From: Cristatella mucedo
Taxonomy: Eukaryota > Bryozoa > Phylactolaemata > Cristatellidae
Reading direction: 5' to 3'
Length of the DNA: 64,000 nt
NCBI GenBank assembly: GCA_009760855.2
Contig: WPIO01000157.1
Coordinates: forward strand, 205,001 to 269,000
Both the position numbers and the translations under genes were made by a program. The notes under the pieces are model-generated. The model was not told the DNA's origin. It worked only from the letters and a program-made list of their open reading frames with translations, and did no database searches. This document shows positions 14,306 through 26,319 of the stretch, piece by piece. The first letter of the stretch is position 1; every line of letters starts with the position of its first letter.

Positions 14306-14399
14306 TGTCTGCTGCCGCCTCGTCGCACGAATGCCGCCGCAATTTCGCTGCCGTAGTCTCGTCGCGACGGCCACGCCGCGCGAATCTCAACCGTTAACC

Positions 14400-15350
14400 A
14401 CGATGTCTTCTCTTCTGCTGCTGATAGCGGCGCTGCCTTTCCGGCATCCTACAGGGCTACTTTCCATCTCATCTTTCCTCCTGATTTGACTAAGATTCTC
14501 ACCTGCTCTTCGCTGCGTCGCAAGAAGTCTGCCGACTTCCAAATGCGCACCGGGAGCTGCTTGGGCTCGGAGAACGCTGCAGTAAACTCTCACTCTTGAC
14601 GCCCTCCTAGTATTTAAAGGCTTGCAAAATTGCCGACATAGATGCGTGCACCTTTGAAAAATGATTGGCGGCTTGCAGTTCTGCCAGCTGCGCCGAAGTC
14701 TACGGGTCATTTGGCTGCGGATTATCGATACATGACTTGAGAAAGCCAGTGGCAAACCAAGCGGTAGCGTAGCAACCGTGCGACCCACCTGGTGCTACCC
14801 GAAAGCGCGACTCGCTAATCCGTGGCTGCCTGCACATTGGCGAAGGCGTCAAGAGGAGCTACAAACGCCGGAGGCTTGAAAAAGAGTGCACCGCTGTGTC
14901 CTTGCCTTGGTGCATCGCGGCGCCCTCCTGTCCTAGACTTTTTAGTGCAAGCGCTTCACGCCAGCGGAAGTGGGTGAGCGCGCGATCGCTTGCAGCCAGC
15001 GTACGAAAAAAGAAGCCGCCGGAAGCGCAATCCGGAGAGAGATTTCCAGTAGCAAGCCTACAGCGGCACGACGGTCGCGCGTCCCCGAGCGGCGGCAGTG
15101 CGGGCCGATGCGCGGCACTTCGCGGAGAGTGAGACTAAGAAGTCGCAGACCTCTGATCCGCGGGTAAAATATAAGTATAAACAGCGACCGCACTACAGAG
15201 CACTATGACCGCAAGCACCGCGGCGCAATCTATTTTTCGTATTCCAATAACACTTTAAGCTCGCTCATTCCAGCGGTCGGCCGGCTAATTGGCTTGAGGT
15301 TACGTTTGCTTACACTGCCGCGTAAGCCTAAAAAGCAGCCTCCGAAATCG
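14400..15350. other. Intergenic, nothing recognised
   Basis: Mixed-composition sequence between the FoxD 3' end and the first downstream CT array. No coding exon, repeat family or RNA gene is recognisable. Confidence 0.5.
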
Positions 15351-15355
15351 CGAGC

Positions 15356-15367
15356 CCTCTCTCTCTC

Positions 15368-15429
<62 letters not shown>

Positions 15430-15454
15430 CCTCCCTCCCTCCTCTCTCTCTCTC
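15356..15454. repeat. (CT)n with (CCCT)n tail
   Basis: A CT array that changes to CCCT units near its right end and back to CT. It forms the left end of a 2-kb microsatellite cluster. Confidence 0.97.
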
Positions 15455-15621
15455 AAAGCGAAGCTCGGCCAAGATTCCTTTCTCTCCACACTCTCTGACC
15501 AACCGATAGCGGCTCTCTAGCAGGTGGCCGCCTCTAGCGGCACTGCAGCCCGACTTTCCCTGCGCCATCGACGCGACGACCCGATGAACGGAGCGGTTAC
15601 ATTATCGATCTAGCAACCAGA

Positions 15622-15641
15622 TGCTGCTGCTACTGCTGCTG

Positions 15642-15718
<77 letters not shown>

Positions 15719-15731
15719 ACTGCTACTGCTG
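15622..15731. repeat. (TGC)n / CAG trinucleotide array, about 36 units
   Basis: A nearly pure TGC array with TAC interruptions close to both ends. It reads as poly-Leu (+) or poly-Ser (-) in the open frames. No flanking exon with a domain is visible, so it is probably non-coding. Interrupted edges around a pure core are typical of a length-polymorphic locus. Confidence 0.95.
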
Positions 15732-15893
15732 TCAGCAAGCATTCTGGTCGCGTGCACCAAGGACGCATTGTGCAAGCTCCTCGAGGATTGGCAGGACATC
15801 ATCCGGCACCGGCCAACCCCAAAGGGCAGACAAGCTCCGTCCGTTACTAGAGTCGTGCCACATTTTGATTAGGTTGACTCCATCCTTGCTCGC

Positions 15894-15897
15894 CCTT

Positions 15898-15932
<35 letters not shown>

Positions 15933-16187
15933 AGCTCTCTCACACAAACACACATACACGCACACACACACACACACACACACGCACACACACACACACA
16001 TCCTCTCTCTCACCTTCTCGCTCTATCCCTTTCTCTCTCTCTCTCTCCCTCCCCTTTCCCTTTCTCTCACCTTCTCGCTCTCTCTATCTCCTTCCCACTG
16101 CCCCTCTCTCCCTTTCTTCCTCTCCCTCTCTTTATCCCTTTCTTCCTTCTTCCCTTTTTCTTTCTCCCTGTCTCTTGAAGCGTTCGA
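15894..16187. repeat. Compound CT / CA / CT-rich microsatellite
   Basis: CT repeats pass into (CA)n at about 15944-16000, then into imperfect CT/CCCTT pyrimidine sequence. Ser-Leu and Thr-His frames over it are artefacts. Confidence 0.93.
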
Positions 16188-16189
16188 GA

Positions 16190-17136
16190 ATACAAATTGA
16201 ACGTTGCGGGACAGTTCCCCGCCCGAGGCACATATTTTTTGCACCCAACCCGGCGGTGAACTGCCTTCAGTCTCTTTTCCTTTTTCTAAATAATAATAAT
16301 AAGGTACATAATAATAAAATAATTAAATATTAAGGAGCGAACATCCTATTAATCATAAAGTCATAAATAACATCGCATCTTATTTGTGCTGCTGTTTTGA
16401 AGGGTTTAAACTGTACATTCATATAAGTGAATACATAAATCCAGATACAGTATAAAAAGCAGGGCTGTAGTCGGGAGTTTTTAAGAGAGGCTGAAACTTT
16501 TAAAGAGATGAACCTTTGCCTTTTCCGAACCAGCTAATCATAGGGGATGAAAAAACTCCCCTTACGCTCAGCTTAATAGAGTTGTGACTGCCCAGGCTTT
16601 CGCTGCCCCTTCAAAACAGCTTATACTGAGCGCCATGCATTAATTTATCAAGTTATGTTCCGTGTTAAACTATCGGCTTTACGAGCATGACTAAGCTCCA
16701 AGTGCGTACTTTGAAATATATCCCGCATAAGACAAGGGTAATTTATAAGGTGACCATTAACTAATACCGATTCGCACCCGTCGACACCATGAACGATTGC
16801 CCCCTCCCGGCGTTCAAGAGGTCAAATTCTACGCTCTCCCGAGTGCATCGGCACAGACAGTGCAAGAAACGCGGGGCCTAGCTGCATGTCCGACACGCGA
16901 GCCTTTTAACCATGGACTTGGTGCGCCGGAGCTGGTCAGAGGTCTAAAAGCAATCCAATTTCGAGCTCGTCTAACCTGCCTCTTCAGGCCTTGTACAACT
17001 GCAGCCATGATAGTTCACAGAATATGTATAAAAGTGAAATCGCCACCGCTGACTACAGATCAAGTGGTTTTCCAGGGAATACACTTCAAATCCTCATTTG
17101 ATGCAATAACGTAAGTAGCAGGTTTGTGCAAAGATT

Positions 17137-17137
<1 letters not shown>
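16190..17137. other. AT-rich intergenic, nothing recognised
   Basis: AT-rich sequence with a short AAT-rich patch near 16285-16330. No gene or repeat family is recognised. Confidence 0.5.
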
Positions 17138-18040
<903 letters not shown>

Positions 18041-18044
18041 TGGA

Positions 18045-18990
18045 ATTGTGACATCCTGTCTTGACTGCTGTAGCTCACTGCTTGCAGGCCTACCGGCACG
18101 TGCAATCAGGCACTTACAACTGGTGCAAAAATCTGCAGCTAGGCTTATCTGTCGTGAGCGTCGCAGTTGCCACATCACACCACATCTCGCCGACCTGCAC
18201 TGGCTACCAGTAAAGCAACGGATCGACTTCAGTGTTTTGTCGCTCACTTTTAGGTCCCTTTGTTCTTTGGCTCCAGCCTATCTATCAGATCTACTCCCCC
18301 AACAGGCCAAGGATCGTACCACCCGCTTTTTGGAATCTAAACATTTACCAATACCTTGTAAAATTCTTTGGAGACCGTGCATTTAGTTCACATGCTCTCA
18401 AAGCCTGGAACTCATTCCCCACTTCCTTCATGACATCGCCTGACTTGACATTTAAAAAGAACGGATTGACTTCAAGGTTTTGTCGCTCACTTTTAGGTCC
18501 CTTCATTCTATGGCTCCAGCCTATCTCTCCGACATACTCCCCCATCAGGCCAAGCATCGTACCACCCGCTTTTCGGAATCCAACAGCCTAGAAATACCTC
18601 GTACAAACCTCAAATCCTTTGGAGACCGTGCATTTAGTTCGTATGCTCCCAAAGCCTGGAACTCCCTCCCGACCTGCGTCAGAACATCCCCTGACCTGAC
18701 CACATTTAAAAGGAACTTAAAAACACACCTATTTAGGACAGCATTTAGTGGGTCCCTGTGATTCGCCCTTCACGTGCTTATGCGTGCTGACACTGTTCAT
18801 GCTGCCACTAACCACATTACATGCTGACCCTGTGCATGTCACCCCTAACCATGTTATTCATCTTGTTTGTTTTTCAAGCATGATTTTACTTACCATTTAA
18901 TTGCATTTCCCTTTGCAGCAAATGTAAAGCGCCTAGAGAGAGATTAAGTTCTCTGAGGGCGCTTTATCAAATACGTTATTATTATTATTA
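18045..18990 (+). mobile_element. L2/CR1-type LINE 3' end with internal duplication
   Basis: A 5'-truncated non-LTR retrotransposon. Translation gives the C-terminal region after the reverse transcriptase, with motifs SAARLICRERRSCHITP, LHWLPVKQRIDF, LAPAYLSDLLP, GDRAFSSYAPKAWNSLP. These are the usual blocks of the L2/CR1 group. The copy is abnormal: near 18466 the reading jumps from the late AFSSHALKAWNSFP block back to the earlier IDFKVLSLTFRSLH block, then runs on to the 3' UTR. The stop is near 18761. The 3' UTR ends in a hairpin at 18926-18965 and (ATT)n. It cannot move by itself. Confidence 0.9.
18926..18965 (+). other. LINE 3'-terminal two-step hairpin
   Basis: AAAGCGCC (18926-18933) pairs with GGCGCTTT (18958-18965), and inside it AGAGA (18939-18943) pairs with TCTCT (18950-18954) around a six-base loop. 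The (ATT)n tail follows directly. The same structure recurs in the other LINE copies here and, in variant form, in the SINEs. In known stringent-type LINEs such a 3' stem-loop is the reverse transcriptase recognition site; that role here is inference. Confidence 0.8.
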
Positions 18991-19275
18991 TTAATCTAAA
19001 AACGCACCTATTTAGGACAGCATTCAGTGGGTCCCTGTGATTCGTCCTTTGTCCTTATGCGTGCTGACACTGTGCATGCTGCCACTAACCACACTTACAT
19101 ACTGACCCTGTGCATGTAACCTCTAACCATGTTATTCATGTTGTTTATCAAGCATGATACCACTCACCATTCGATCGCGTTTCCTTTGCACCAAATGTAA
19201 AGCGCCTCGAAAGAGATTGAGTTCTCTGAGGGCGCTTTATCAAGAGTATTATCATTTTTATTATTATTAATTATT
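18991..19275 (+). mobile_element. Second LINE 3' end abutting the first
   Basis: Begins directly after the (ATT)n tail of the preceding copy. It repeats the last codons (KTHLFRTAFSGSL block), the 3' UTR, the hairpin and an ATT-rich tail. It is about 285 bp, so severely 5'-truncated. It is either an insertion into the tail of the first copy or a tandem product. Confidence 0.85.
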
Positions 19276-19279
19276 TAAA

Positions 19280-21020
19280 AGAACAAGTTGAAAGCAAAAT
19301 CCACTTCACTCGCTCTTGCGATCGGCGTCAGAGCTAAGTAAATGAAGTTACTTTGATTCATTACAAATCAGTAATTATAATTCTGGAAACAGACGTGCTT
19401 ACTGTTACTTTGCACTGAGAAAGATTTTCAGGGGTGATGAAAATATCTACTCTAGCAGTATATATGGAAAACAATTACTTTGTTTCAGCTGCAACTTTCT
19501 TTGACGAAGCAAAAAATGTAACGACAATCGCACATAAAGTAGATTAATTGCTTATCACGTTACCAACATCATTTGCGACACCCAAACGTGAGTTAATCAG
19601 TGCCATTAACTCCATACAATGCAGTTCTTGAAGCACAGCTGAGAAAAATCTGAGCTCCTTAAATTTACATAACACGACAATGAAAGAGACTGAAACAAGC
19701 AAGAAGAACGTCGGAAGCAGTTCCCCATCTCTCCCGAACCGGTGAACTGCACCGAAACTCGAAGCTCTTTTGTGAGCGATCGTCATACAGCGGAAGTCCA
19801 ATACGGTATAATGTCTGATAAATAGAGTTAGAAAGAAAAAAGCGACAACATATGCCCTTAGCCTAACGTATTGCAGCGTGCCATCGGGGGTCGGCCTTGC
19901 TGTAGCAGCCTGTTTCCAGAAATTCTTCGATTGTTAGGTGACCAAACATCTCCAACAGGCTCACCTGAAAAATTACAGCACCAGAATCGGCATAGAATGG
20001 TACAATAAGCATAATCTAGATAGATAGCAAACGTCCCGCTTGGATTTGCATGACCATTTGACGAAACATGCTAAACCTGTATTCACGCATTCAACTTTTT
20101 ATAAACATCACTCCTGATAGTAAAATAGTCAAAGGAAATTTTACCAAGTGCATCAGACAGCATTACGAACATCGGAGGATGTTGGTCAAGTTGGTCATAC
20201 ACAAGTTGGATCAAGTAAATACAAGAAGCATATCATCAAGATCCACATTCAAACTAAAACCATAGATGCTTTACGAGTCAACCAAATGGAGTAGCCCCCA
20301 CTAAGCACTAGAGTCGAGCAGAAGCTTCAGATACTTGTCCGCATGCGTTTTTCTATTTTAAACGTTTATTAATATAACTATAAAGCGATAGAGAATTAAA
20401 GAAAACTTCCCACTGCCACTAAATCCTGCTCTCTGAGCAGAGAAAATAGCTCGCTCTATTTTTTCTCAGGCTCAATCAAAATTTATTCTCGTGAACAAAA
20501 AAGTGACTTTCGACCCCAGAAGCGCTGCTTTACCAATAACTACTCAATTCTGTGCTTTTATGTAGCACCGCCAAACAAAGGCTGGTGTTCAACCGGGCAC
20601 ATTATGCTGACATTGCACAGCCTTAAGCACGATGAATAATTTAATTTCAAAACAGCTCACTGGTGCAAATCCGTTAAGATATGCTCCTTTTTCGATGTAA
20701 TACGGACAGCACTAATCTCGTACCAAGACCATAACAAGCCAACTTCTTCGAAAATATTCAGCTAATAACGATAATAAAACAAGACATTTTTTTTGCACAA
20801 TAATAGAAATAAATGTCTGTATGGGTGCTTTTCAGTTAAGAAAGCTGAAAACTCATCGGCTGAGACTTGAGTGTCTGAACAGTGAGACCTCTCAGAATTG
20901 GCCAGCAAATTGTTTACTATCTAGTAAATCTGTCTTAGGTGTGACTGGCAGAACTTCAGGTTTCGAGTAAAAAACAAAGCCCTGGTTTATCTCAGCTTTC
21001 GGGTAAAGATTCGGAGGAAT
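19280..21020. other. AT-rich intergenic, nothing recognised
   Basis: AT-rich unique sequence with short open frames only and no recognisable domain or repeat. Confidence 0.45.
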
Positions 21021-21029
21021 TCTTTGACA

Positions 21030-21890
21030 TTAGGTTTGTCGTCATCAGACCCAGAGTTCTTAAGCCGGCGAAGTGACCTTTCGTTAGACGACCACATCAG
21101 CTCCACAATCAAGTCTGCCTACTTTCAGCTACATAACATTGCTAAAATCCGGTCTTGCTTAGATAGGGATACCATATCTAAGCTGGTCCATGCATTTATG
21201 ACATCCCGTCTTGACTTCTGTAACTCACTGCTTGCTGGCCTACCGGCACGTGCAATACCGCTTACCTCTGGTGAAAAACTCTGCAGCTAGGCTTGCCGCG
21301 AGAGTCGCAGTTGTCACATCACACCACATCTCTCCGACCTGCACTGGCTACCAGTCAAGCAACGGATCGACTTCAAGGTTTTGTCGCTCACTTTTAGGTC
21401 CCTTCATTCTTTGGCTCCAGCCTACCTATCAGATTTACTCCCCCACCAGGCCAAGCATTGTACCACCCGCTTTTCGGAATCTAACTGCTTACCAATACCT
21501 CGTACAAACCTCAAATTCTTTGAAGACCGTGCATTTAGTTCGTATGCTCCCAAAGCCTGGAAATCGCTACCGACTTCCGTCACGACATCCCCCGACTTGA
21601 CCACATTTAAAAAGAACTTAGAAACGCACCTATTTAGGACAGCATTTAAAGAGTCCCTGTGATTCGTCCTTTACGTGCTTATGCGTGCTGACACTGTGCG
21701 TGCTGCCACTGACCACACTTGCATACTGACCCTGTGCGTGTCACCCCTAACCATGTTATTCATGTTGTTTATCAAGCATGATACCACTCATCATTCGATC
21801 GAGTTTCCTTTGCAGCAAATGTAAAGCGCCTCGAATGAGATTAAATTCTCTGAGGGCGCTTTATAAAGTTATTATTATTATTTCTATTAC
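21030..21890 (+). mobile_element. L2-type LINE 3' half, broken
   Basis: Starts with the block SDLSLDDHISSTIKSAYFQL that follows the reverse transcriptase core. It continues through RLDFCNSLLAGLPARA, with a frameshift near 21270, to GDRAFSSYAPKAWKSLP and the stop near 21660. The 3' UTR, AGAGAT hairpin region and ATT tail follow. The 5' portion is missing and the frame is interrupted, so this is a dead copy. Confidence 0.9.
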
Positions 21891-21904
21891 TATTATCATC
21901 AAGC

Positions 21905-22860
21905 CTGAGCTCAACACGACAACTTTTTTTGGAGTTGCCTGGTAAATTGAAAGGGATCTCCGCGACTCGGCATACGGATAGAATGTATGGGAGTATACTC
22001 GTCAAGGGCACTGCTAAGGTTTAAGTTCACCGCATCAGTGAGGGTATCGAGGCTGCCGGTCGAGTCTGGCTGCAGATCAGTAAAACCTGCCTCACAGACA
22101 GAATAAAAAGATTTCTCCGGGTCGACGATTTTTACTTTGCATCGCTGGAAAAACTCAACGCTACCCTGCACGTACAATGGAACCGGATCGGTAAACGAGA
22201 CTGGGCAATGATACGAGATGGTCAGTGGGCACACAACAAGGTCAGCGGGGCAGACATCCTTAGTGATAGAGAGTGACCAGACCCAAGTTCCAGGCCGACA
22301 GTCAAGAAATGAGTGGATCCGACCATTGCTAGGGTTGTTAATGTGAATGTTAGTCTCCAATCAACCAATAACGACCTATCACACCCAATATTTTAATGAG
22401 GAACAACGAAAACTCCTCCATATACAAGGTTAGACAGCCAGAAGGAGGTCGGTAGATCACAACTGTGAGAGGCATGGTCTTTGACGGGGACCGGATTGCT
22501 ATTGAGTCAAACGATGACCCATTCAAAAAACCAAAGCTCCTATAGCCAAACGATTCACGAACACCGACAGAAACCCTGCTACCAACCTTGTCTTATCGCA
22601 TGGGCTGAAATAATGAAAACCCGGCGGTGATCTCAGATACACAGCCACCAGAGCAGGGCGTTATCCACGTCTCGGTCAGCAGAAATTCATCTAGCTTCCC
22701 CTGGATAGCCTGATCGCGGATACCTAACCCCATCGTTTTCAGTGAGCGGAAATTTAACAGGCCGAATTTAAAAGGCCGTCCAATAACTGTGCAATGCCGA
22801 TTAAGTGGCTTGCATACCAGGAGGCAAGTAGCCAAACCGGTAGACGCCACGCCCACGAAT
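21905..22860 (-). mobile_element. Inverted 5' fragment of a LINE (endonuclease region)
   Basis: Read on the minus strand, 22856-22593 gives FGLLNFRSLKTMG followed by LDEFLLTETWI. This is the start of a LINE apurinic-type endonuclease domain (the NIRSL...LTETW pattern). Further left, 22360-21911 gives the spacer between endonuclease and reverse transcriptase (LDEYTPIHSIRM). Stop codons separate the two parts. It abuts the tail of the plus-strand LINE copy and has no reverse transcriptase of its own. Confidence 0.75.
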
Positions 22861-22864
22861 TTAA

Positions 22865-23925
22865 ATTAAACCTTAGTAATGGCCGACAGTCAACTTGTTA
22901 CAACATGCTGAGACACGGCGGGTGAGCCACTACCACAACGAGTGCTCACCAGCGCTTTTAACTTACTGGTCGTGGGTTTGATAGCCGAGCTGCTTATAGG
23001 GCGAACGCATCGTGCACGGAGGGTTTTACTAACTCGCCGAAGAAGGTTCGCCGGTAAAAATCGACTAACGACATCGCACCTTCTGCTAAGCTGGTCCCGT
23101 TTTTGAGTAGTATATCCGAGAATACCTCATGAACAGTCACAGTGAAGATATCAGTGGAGTACCCTAAGGTATTACAAGGAAGTTATGTAAAGGTCCACAT
23201 CGCGCTAGGACTCGCCCGAGGTCGCTCTCTAGCGCTGGGACTTGACCGTAGAGCTGCTACAGTCATCATTAGATTTTCCGCTTTTTAGTAAGTTGGACTT
23301 ACCCTCATTTATTTGAGAAATGTTTTCTGCCATATAAGTGCAATCTAATGTCTGCAATGCAAGTGACATGTGTGTGTAGCTGAGATCTACAGCGGACGTC
23401 TGTCGGTATTTAGAAGCAATCCAATTACTTTCCAGCGTCTTGGCATTTCGTGTTCACGGTGAGTTTCCCGTGTGCGTGGGTGCACGCAATCTATTGCACT
23501 GGTTGTGCTTAGTTAAACATATTGAAGTTTATATGAGCATCTGAGATAGTCACCGGAGCTCTGGTACGAGCAAGGCCACCATTGGGCCTTTAGTTGCTCT
23601 TATGCGTAACGCTGATATCATCTGAGTAAATAATTTGTGTTAATTCTTCAATTTGGTGTGTTGAGGCGCTATAGCTGCTTACATAGATCGCTTTTCTGAG
23701 GAAATTCCTATTAGGAATCCCACTTTATTAATGAGGACCTGCGTGATCATCAGCTAAACAATCGAACGGGATAAATTATTGTCTCCTTAATACAAATGAT
23801 AAAACATAGTCGTGGCGTCCTAATTAAATCAAATCTCTTTCTACGGACTTTACAGAGATTTATTATGGTAGAAATTCAAGCATATTCTTATCCGAAAATT
23901 ACTTTCAAAAATAGCGCTCACTGAG
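22865..23925. other. Intergenic, nothing firmly recognised
   Basis: Unique sequence. A string near 22965-22980 (gtcgtgggtttga) resembles the B-box end of the local SINE but is too short to call. Confidence 0.4.
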
Positions 23926-23929
23926 AGTG

Positions 23930-24082
23930 ACCATAATAAGGTGATCGCTGTTCACGACTGAGGTCGTGGGTTCGAATCTTGACGTGGAGGATCCTTAATT
24001 GCCAACTCCAAGCTCTGGTGATAGCTATTAAGGCTCTTTTACCGCTATACAAATGAAGCTGTTAAAGCAACTAATATGATAT
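23930..24082 (+). mobile_element. tRNA-derived SINE, palindromic type (A), diverged
   Basis: Contains the tRNA-like head with gttcacgactgaggtcgtg and a B-box GGTTCGAATC. It is followed by the body ending in gctatacaaatgaagctgttaaagc. Same family as the copies at 53300 and 27648, but with decayed hairpins. Confidence 0.75.
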
Positions 24083-24724
24083 TGTTTACATCAAATGTTT
24101 TACCTACATTGGCATTCCGAAAAGGAACTATCAATGTTTTATTTTAAACATATATGATGTTTACTAGCATCCGCCGATTCGCCGCTTCCTTTTTCACAGA
24201 TTCATGGCTGACGTACCTGTGAGTACGTGAAACCTCTTCTTCGGCACGGGCCGCCTAGACATGGCGTTTTTCGACGCCTCGGTTGCAGCACTGCCAAGGA
24301 CATTTCCAAGCAAGTCGTGCGTCCTTCGGTACTGGGTGAAGTAGTTTGTAACCGTTTCAGGCTGCAAACAGCTGCGTACATCTCTGCTTTCGACGCTCTG
24401 GATCTTATTCAAAATGATCGGATAGTGGATTTTATAATGCTGAAAATGAGACAGCGCACTATGAGAACTTGTTATTACGTAAGACAGTGCACCAATTGAC
24501 CTGAGTGAGTGTGAGCTTCGCGACCGAGCAGCGGATCAAAGCCCTACTGCCAAGAAGTGGCGACAGGAGTGGGCCCAACCTGATGGACGAGTCAGTTGGA
24601 CCACACAACCAAAGTCTAAACTAATTCGCTGCGATACCCACTAGATAAGAAGTAATGCTATCCATTTAATGACCTGACTCCAATTTCGCCAATGGGCGTT
24701 TTTCTGTAGCTCAAGTTGGAATTA

Positions 24725-25003
24725 TTAATACGAGTAATAATAATAAGGATACATTTATTTAAGCACATCAGAAAACTAAATTTCTACGCAGTTCAAAAAT
24801 GATATAAAGGAAGCATGTCATTACAGCTCGTGATAACATGCACAGCGTCAGCACGAAGGAGCGCACCAGGACAATTCACAAGAACCCAGCAAATGCTTCG
24901 AGGAGCAGGTGCGTTTTTAGCTTCTTTTTAAATATCGACCGCGGGGGTTTTGTGACGTAATCCTGGAGTGAGTTCCAGACTGTGAGGGCATAAAATATAC
25001 TAC
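24725..25003 (-). mobile_element. L2-type LINE 3' end, minus strand
   Basis: On the minus strand the sequence translates to a block equivalent to KAWNSLP...FKKxLKTHLL, then a stop, a 3' UTR and a tail ending in ATT repeats at the left edge. It is diverged from the plus-strand copies, so probably an older subfamily. A type A SINE lies directly on its right. Confidence 0.75.
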
Positions 25004-25124
25004 TGATTTAACAGCCTCATTTGTATAGCGGCAGGAGAGCCTTTAATGACTATCACCACCGCTTGCAGTTAGCAATAAAGGATCAGCCACTGCTGGATTC
25101 GAATCCACGAACTCGGTCGGAGAC
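25004..25124 (-). mobile_element. tRNA-derived SINE, type A, 3' part
   Basis: Reverse complement shows the B-box GGATTCGAATC region, the GCCACTGC arm and the terminal gctatacaaatgaggctgttaaatc block. The A-box half of the head is degraded or absent. Confidence 0.8.
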
Positions 25125-25284
25125 CTAAATTGCAGCGGCAGAATAATTAATTAAAACCCTATAGACCCTATAGCACCTTATGTGTACCCCATTGCTTTGT
25201 CGAGCAGCATGAATCTGACATAAATAGGTCTCACTCTCATTGCTAAAACTGTATTAAGCCTCCCGATGAAGTAGGTCACAAGAA

Positions 25285-25605
25285 ACGCATCCCCTGACCT
25301 GACCACATTTAAAAGAAACTTAAAAACATACCTATTTAGGACAGCATTTAGTGGGTCCTTGTGATTCGTCCTCGATGTGCTTATGCGTGCTGACACTGTT
25401 CATGCTGCCACTAACCACATTTGAATGCTGACCCAGTGCATGTAACCCCTAACCATGTTATTCATTTTGTTTGTTTTTCAAGCATGATTTTACTTACTAT
25501 TCTATTGCGTATCACTTTGCAGCAAATGTAAAGCGCCTAGAAAGAGATTAAGTTCTCTGAGGGCGCTTTATCAAGTGCAATATTATTATTATTATTATTA
25601 TCCCA
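25285..25605 (+). mobile_element. L2-type LINE 3' end
   Basis: Begins in the SPDLTTFKRNLKT block, has the stop near 25360, then the family 3' UTR, the nested hairpin and (ATT)n ending near 25601. Strongly 5'-truncated. Confidence 0.9.
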
Positions 25606-25646
25606 CGAGTCCGTACGAAGCGTGGCCACTTTCGCCCGCGACAAGT

Positions 25647-25662
25647 ACAGTACTAGTACTGT
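25647..25662. repeat. Perfect 16-bp palindrome
   Basis: ACAGTACTAGTACTGT is identical to its reverse complement. It lies just after a LINE tail and has no known motif that I recognise. Confidence 0.8.
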
Positions 25663-25834
25663 TCACGACGGATCACACGCGGCAGCGATGCAAGAGCTGG
25701 TCTTCTCCGTATGAGGCACTCACTTAGAAAATATATTTAAAAATACCCGTAGGTCATCCTATAAATATTCCCAATCATCTCGCTACTACTTACAAGTGTC
25801 CGGCCCATAATTTAGATGCTTACGTCGCAGCTTT

Positions 25835-25945
25835 TTCAGGTCTAGCTGAGGTCGTGAGCTCGAGCCCCGAGGCATTTGTGACGCGCCTGAATAGAGATTA
25901 AGTTCTCTTAGGGCGCTAGACAAATGAATTACATTATTTTCATAT
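25835..25945 (+). mobile_element. tRNA-derived SINE, type B, with LINE-like tail
   Basis: The B-box region GAGCTCGAGCCCC is followed by gcgcctgaatagagattaag, ttctcttagggcgct and acaaatgaatt. The last part matches the LINE 3' hairpin (AGAGATTAAGTTCTCT) and tail. The 5' half of the head is degraded. Confidence 0.75.
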
Positions 25946-26154
25946 TAAGTACTTTTTTCGCCGTGGCAAGCAAATAGTCGGGAAAATTGTCTAGTGAACG
26001 TCTGGAGCCTTGTTAGTTTAATCCTTGTTAGTTTAATCCTTGTTAGTTATCCATCAGAGACAAGCTCTTACCTTAATACACCAGGAGCGTGTCCGTGAGT
26101 TGACGAGCATTTGGCAACGTTTGTCGAAAAGCCTACCAATCGGAACAATGTCTT

Positions 26155-26315
26155 CGCTGTGATAGCCCAGGAGTTAAGGTGCTCGCTCTTCACGACCAAA
26201 GTCGTGGGTTTAAATCCTGCAGTGGGCGATCTTTTATTGCCCACTGCAAGTTTTGGGAAAAGGCTCTTCTGCTGCTATACAAATGAGGCTATTAAATCAG
26301 CTAATATTATTTTCG
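26155..26315 (+). mobile_element. tRNA-derived SINE, type A
   Basis: The head has the B-box GTGGGTTTAAATCC. A perfect hairpin GCAGTGGGC...GCCCACTGC follows at 26219-26247. The end is gctatacaaatgaggctattaaatcagcta. The palindromic first arm is partly decayed (cacgaccaaagtcgtg). Confidence 0.85.
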
Positions 26316-26319
26316 TTAA

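Noticed and set aside
15602-15872. Poly-Leu / poly-Ser frame that might be a signal-peptide protein
   Set aside because: It is the TGC array read in frame. The flanking codons show no domain, and the length is repeat-driven.
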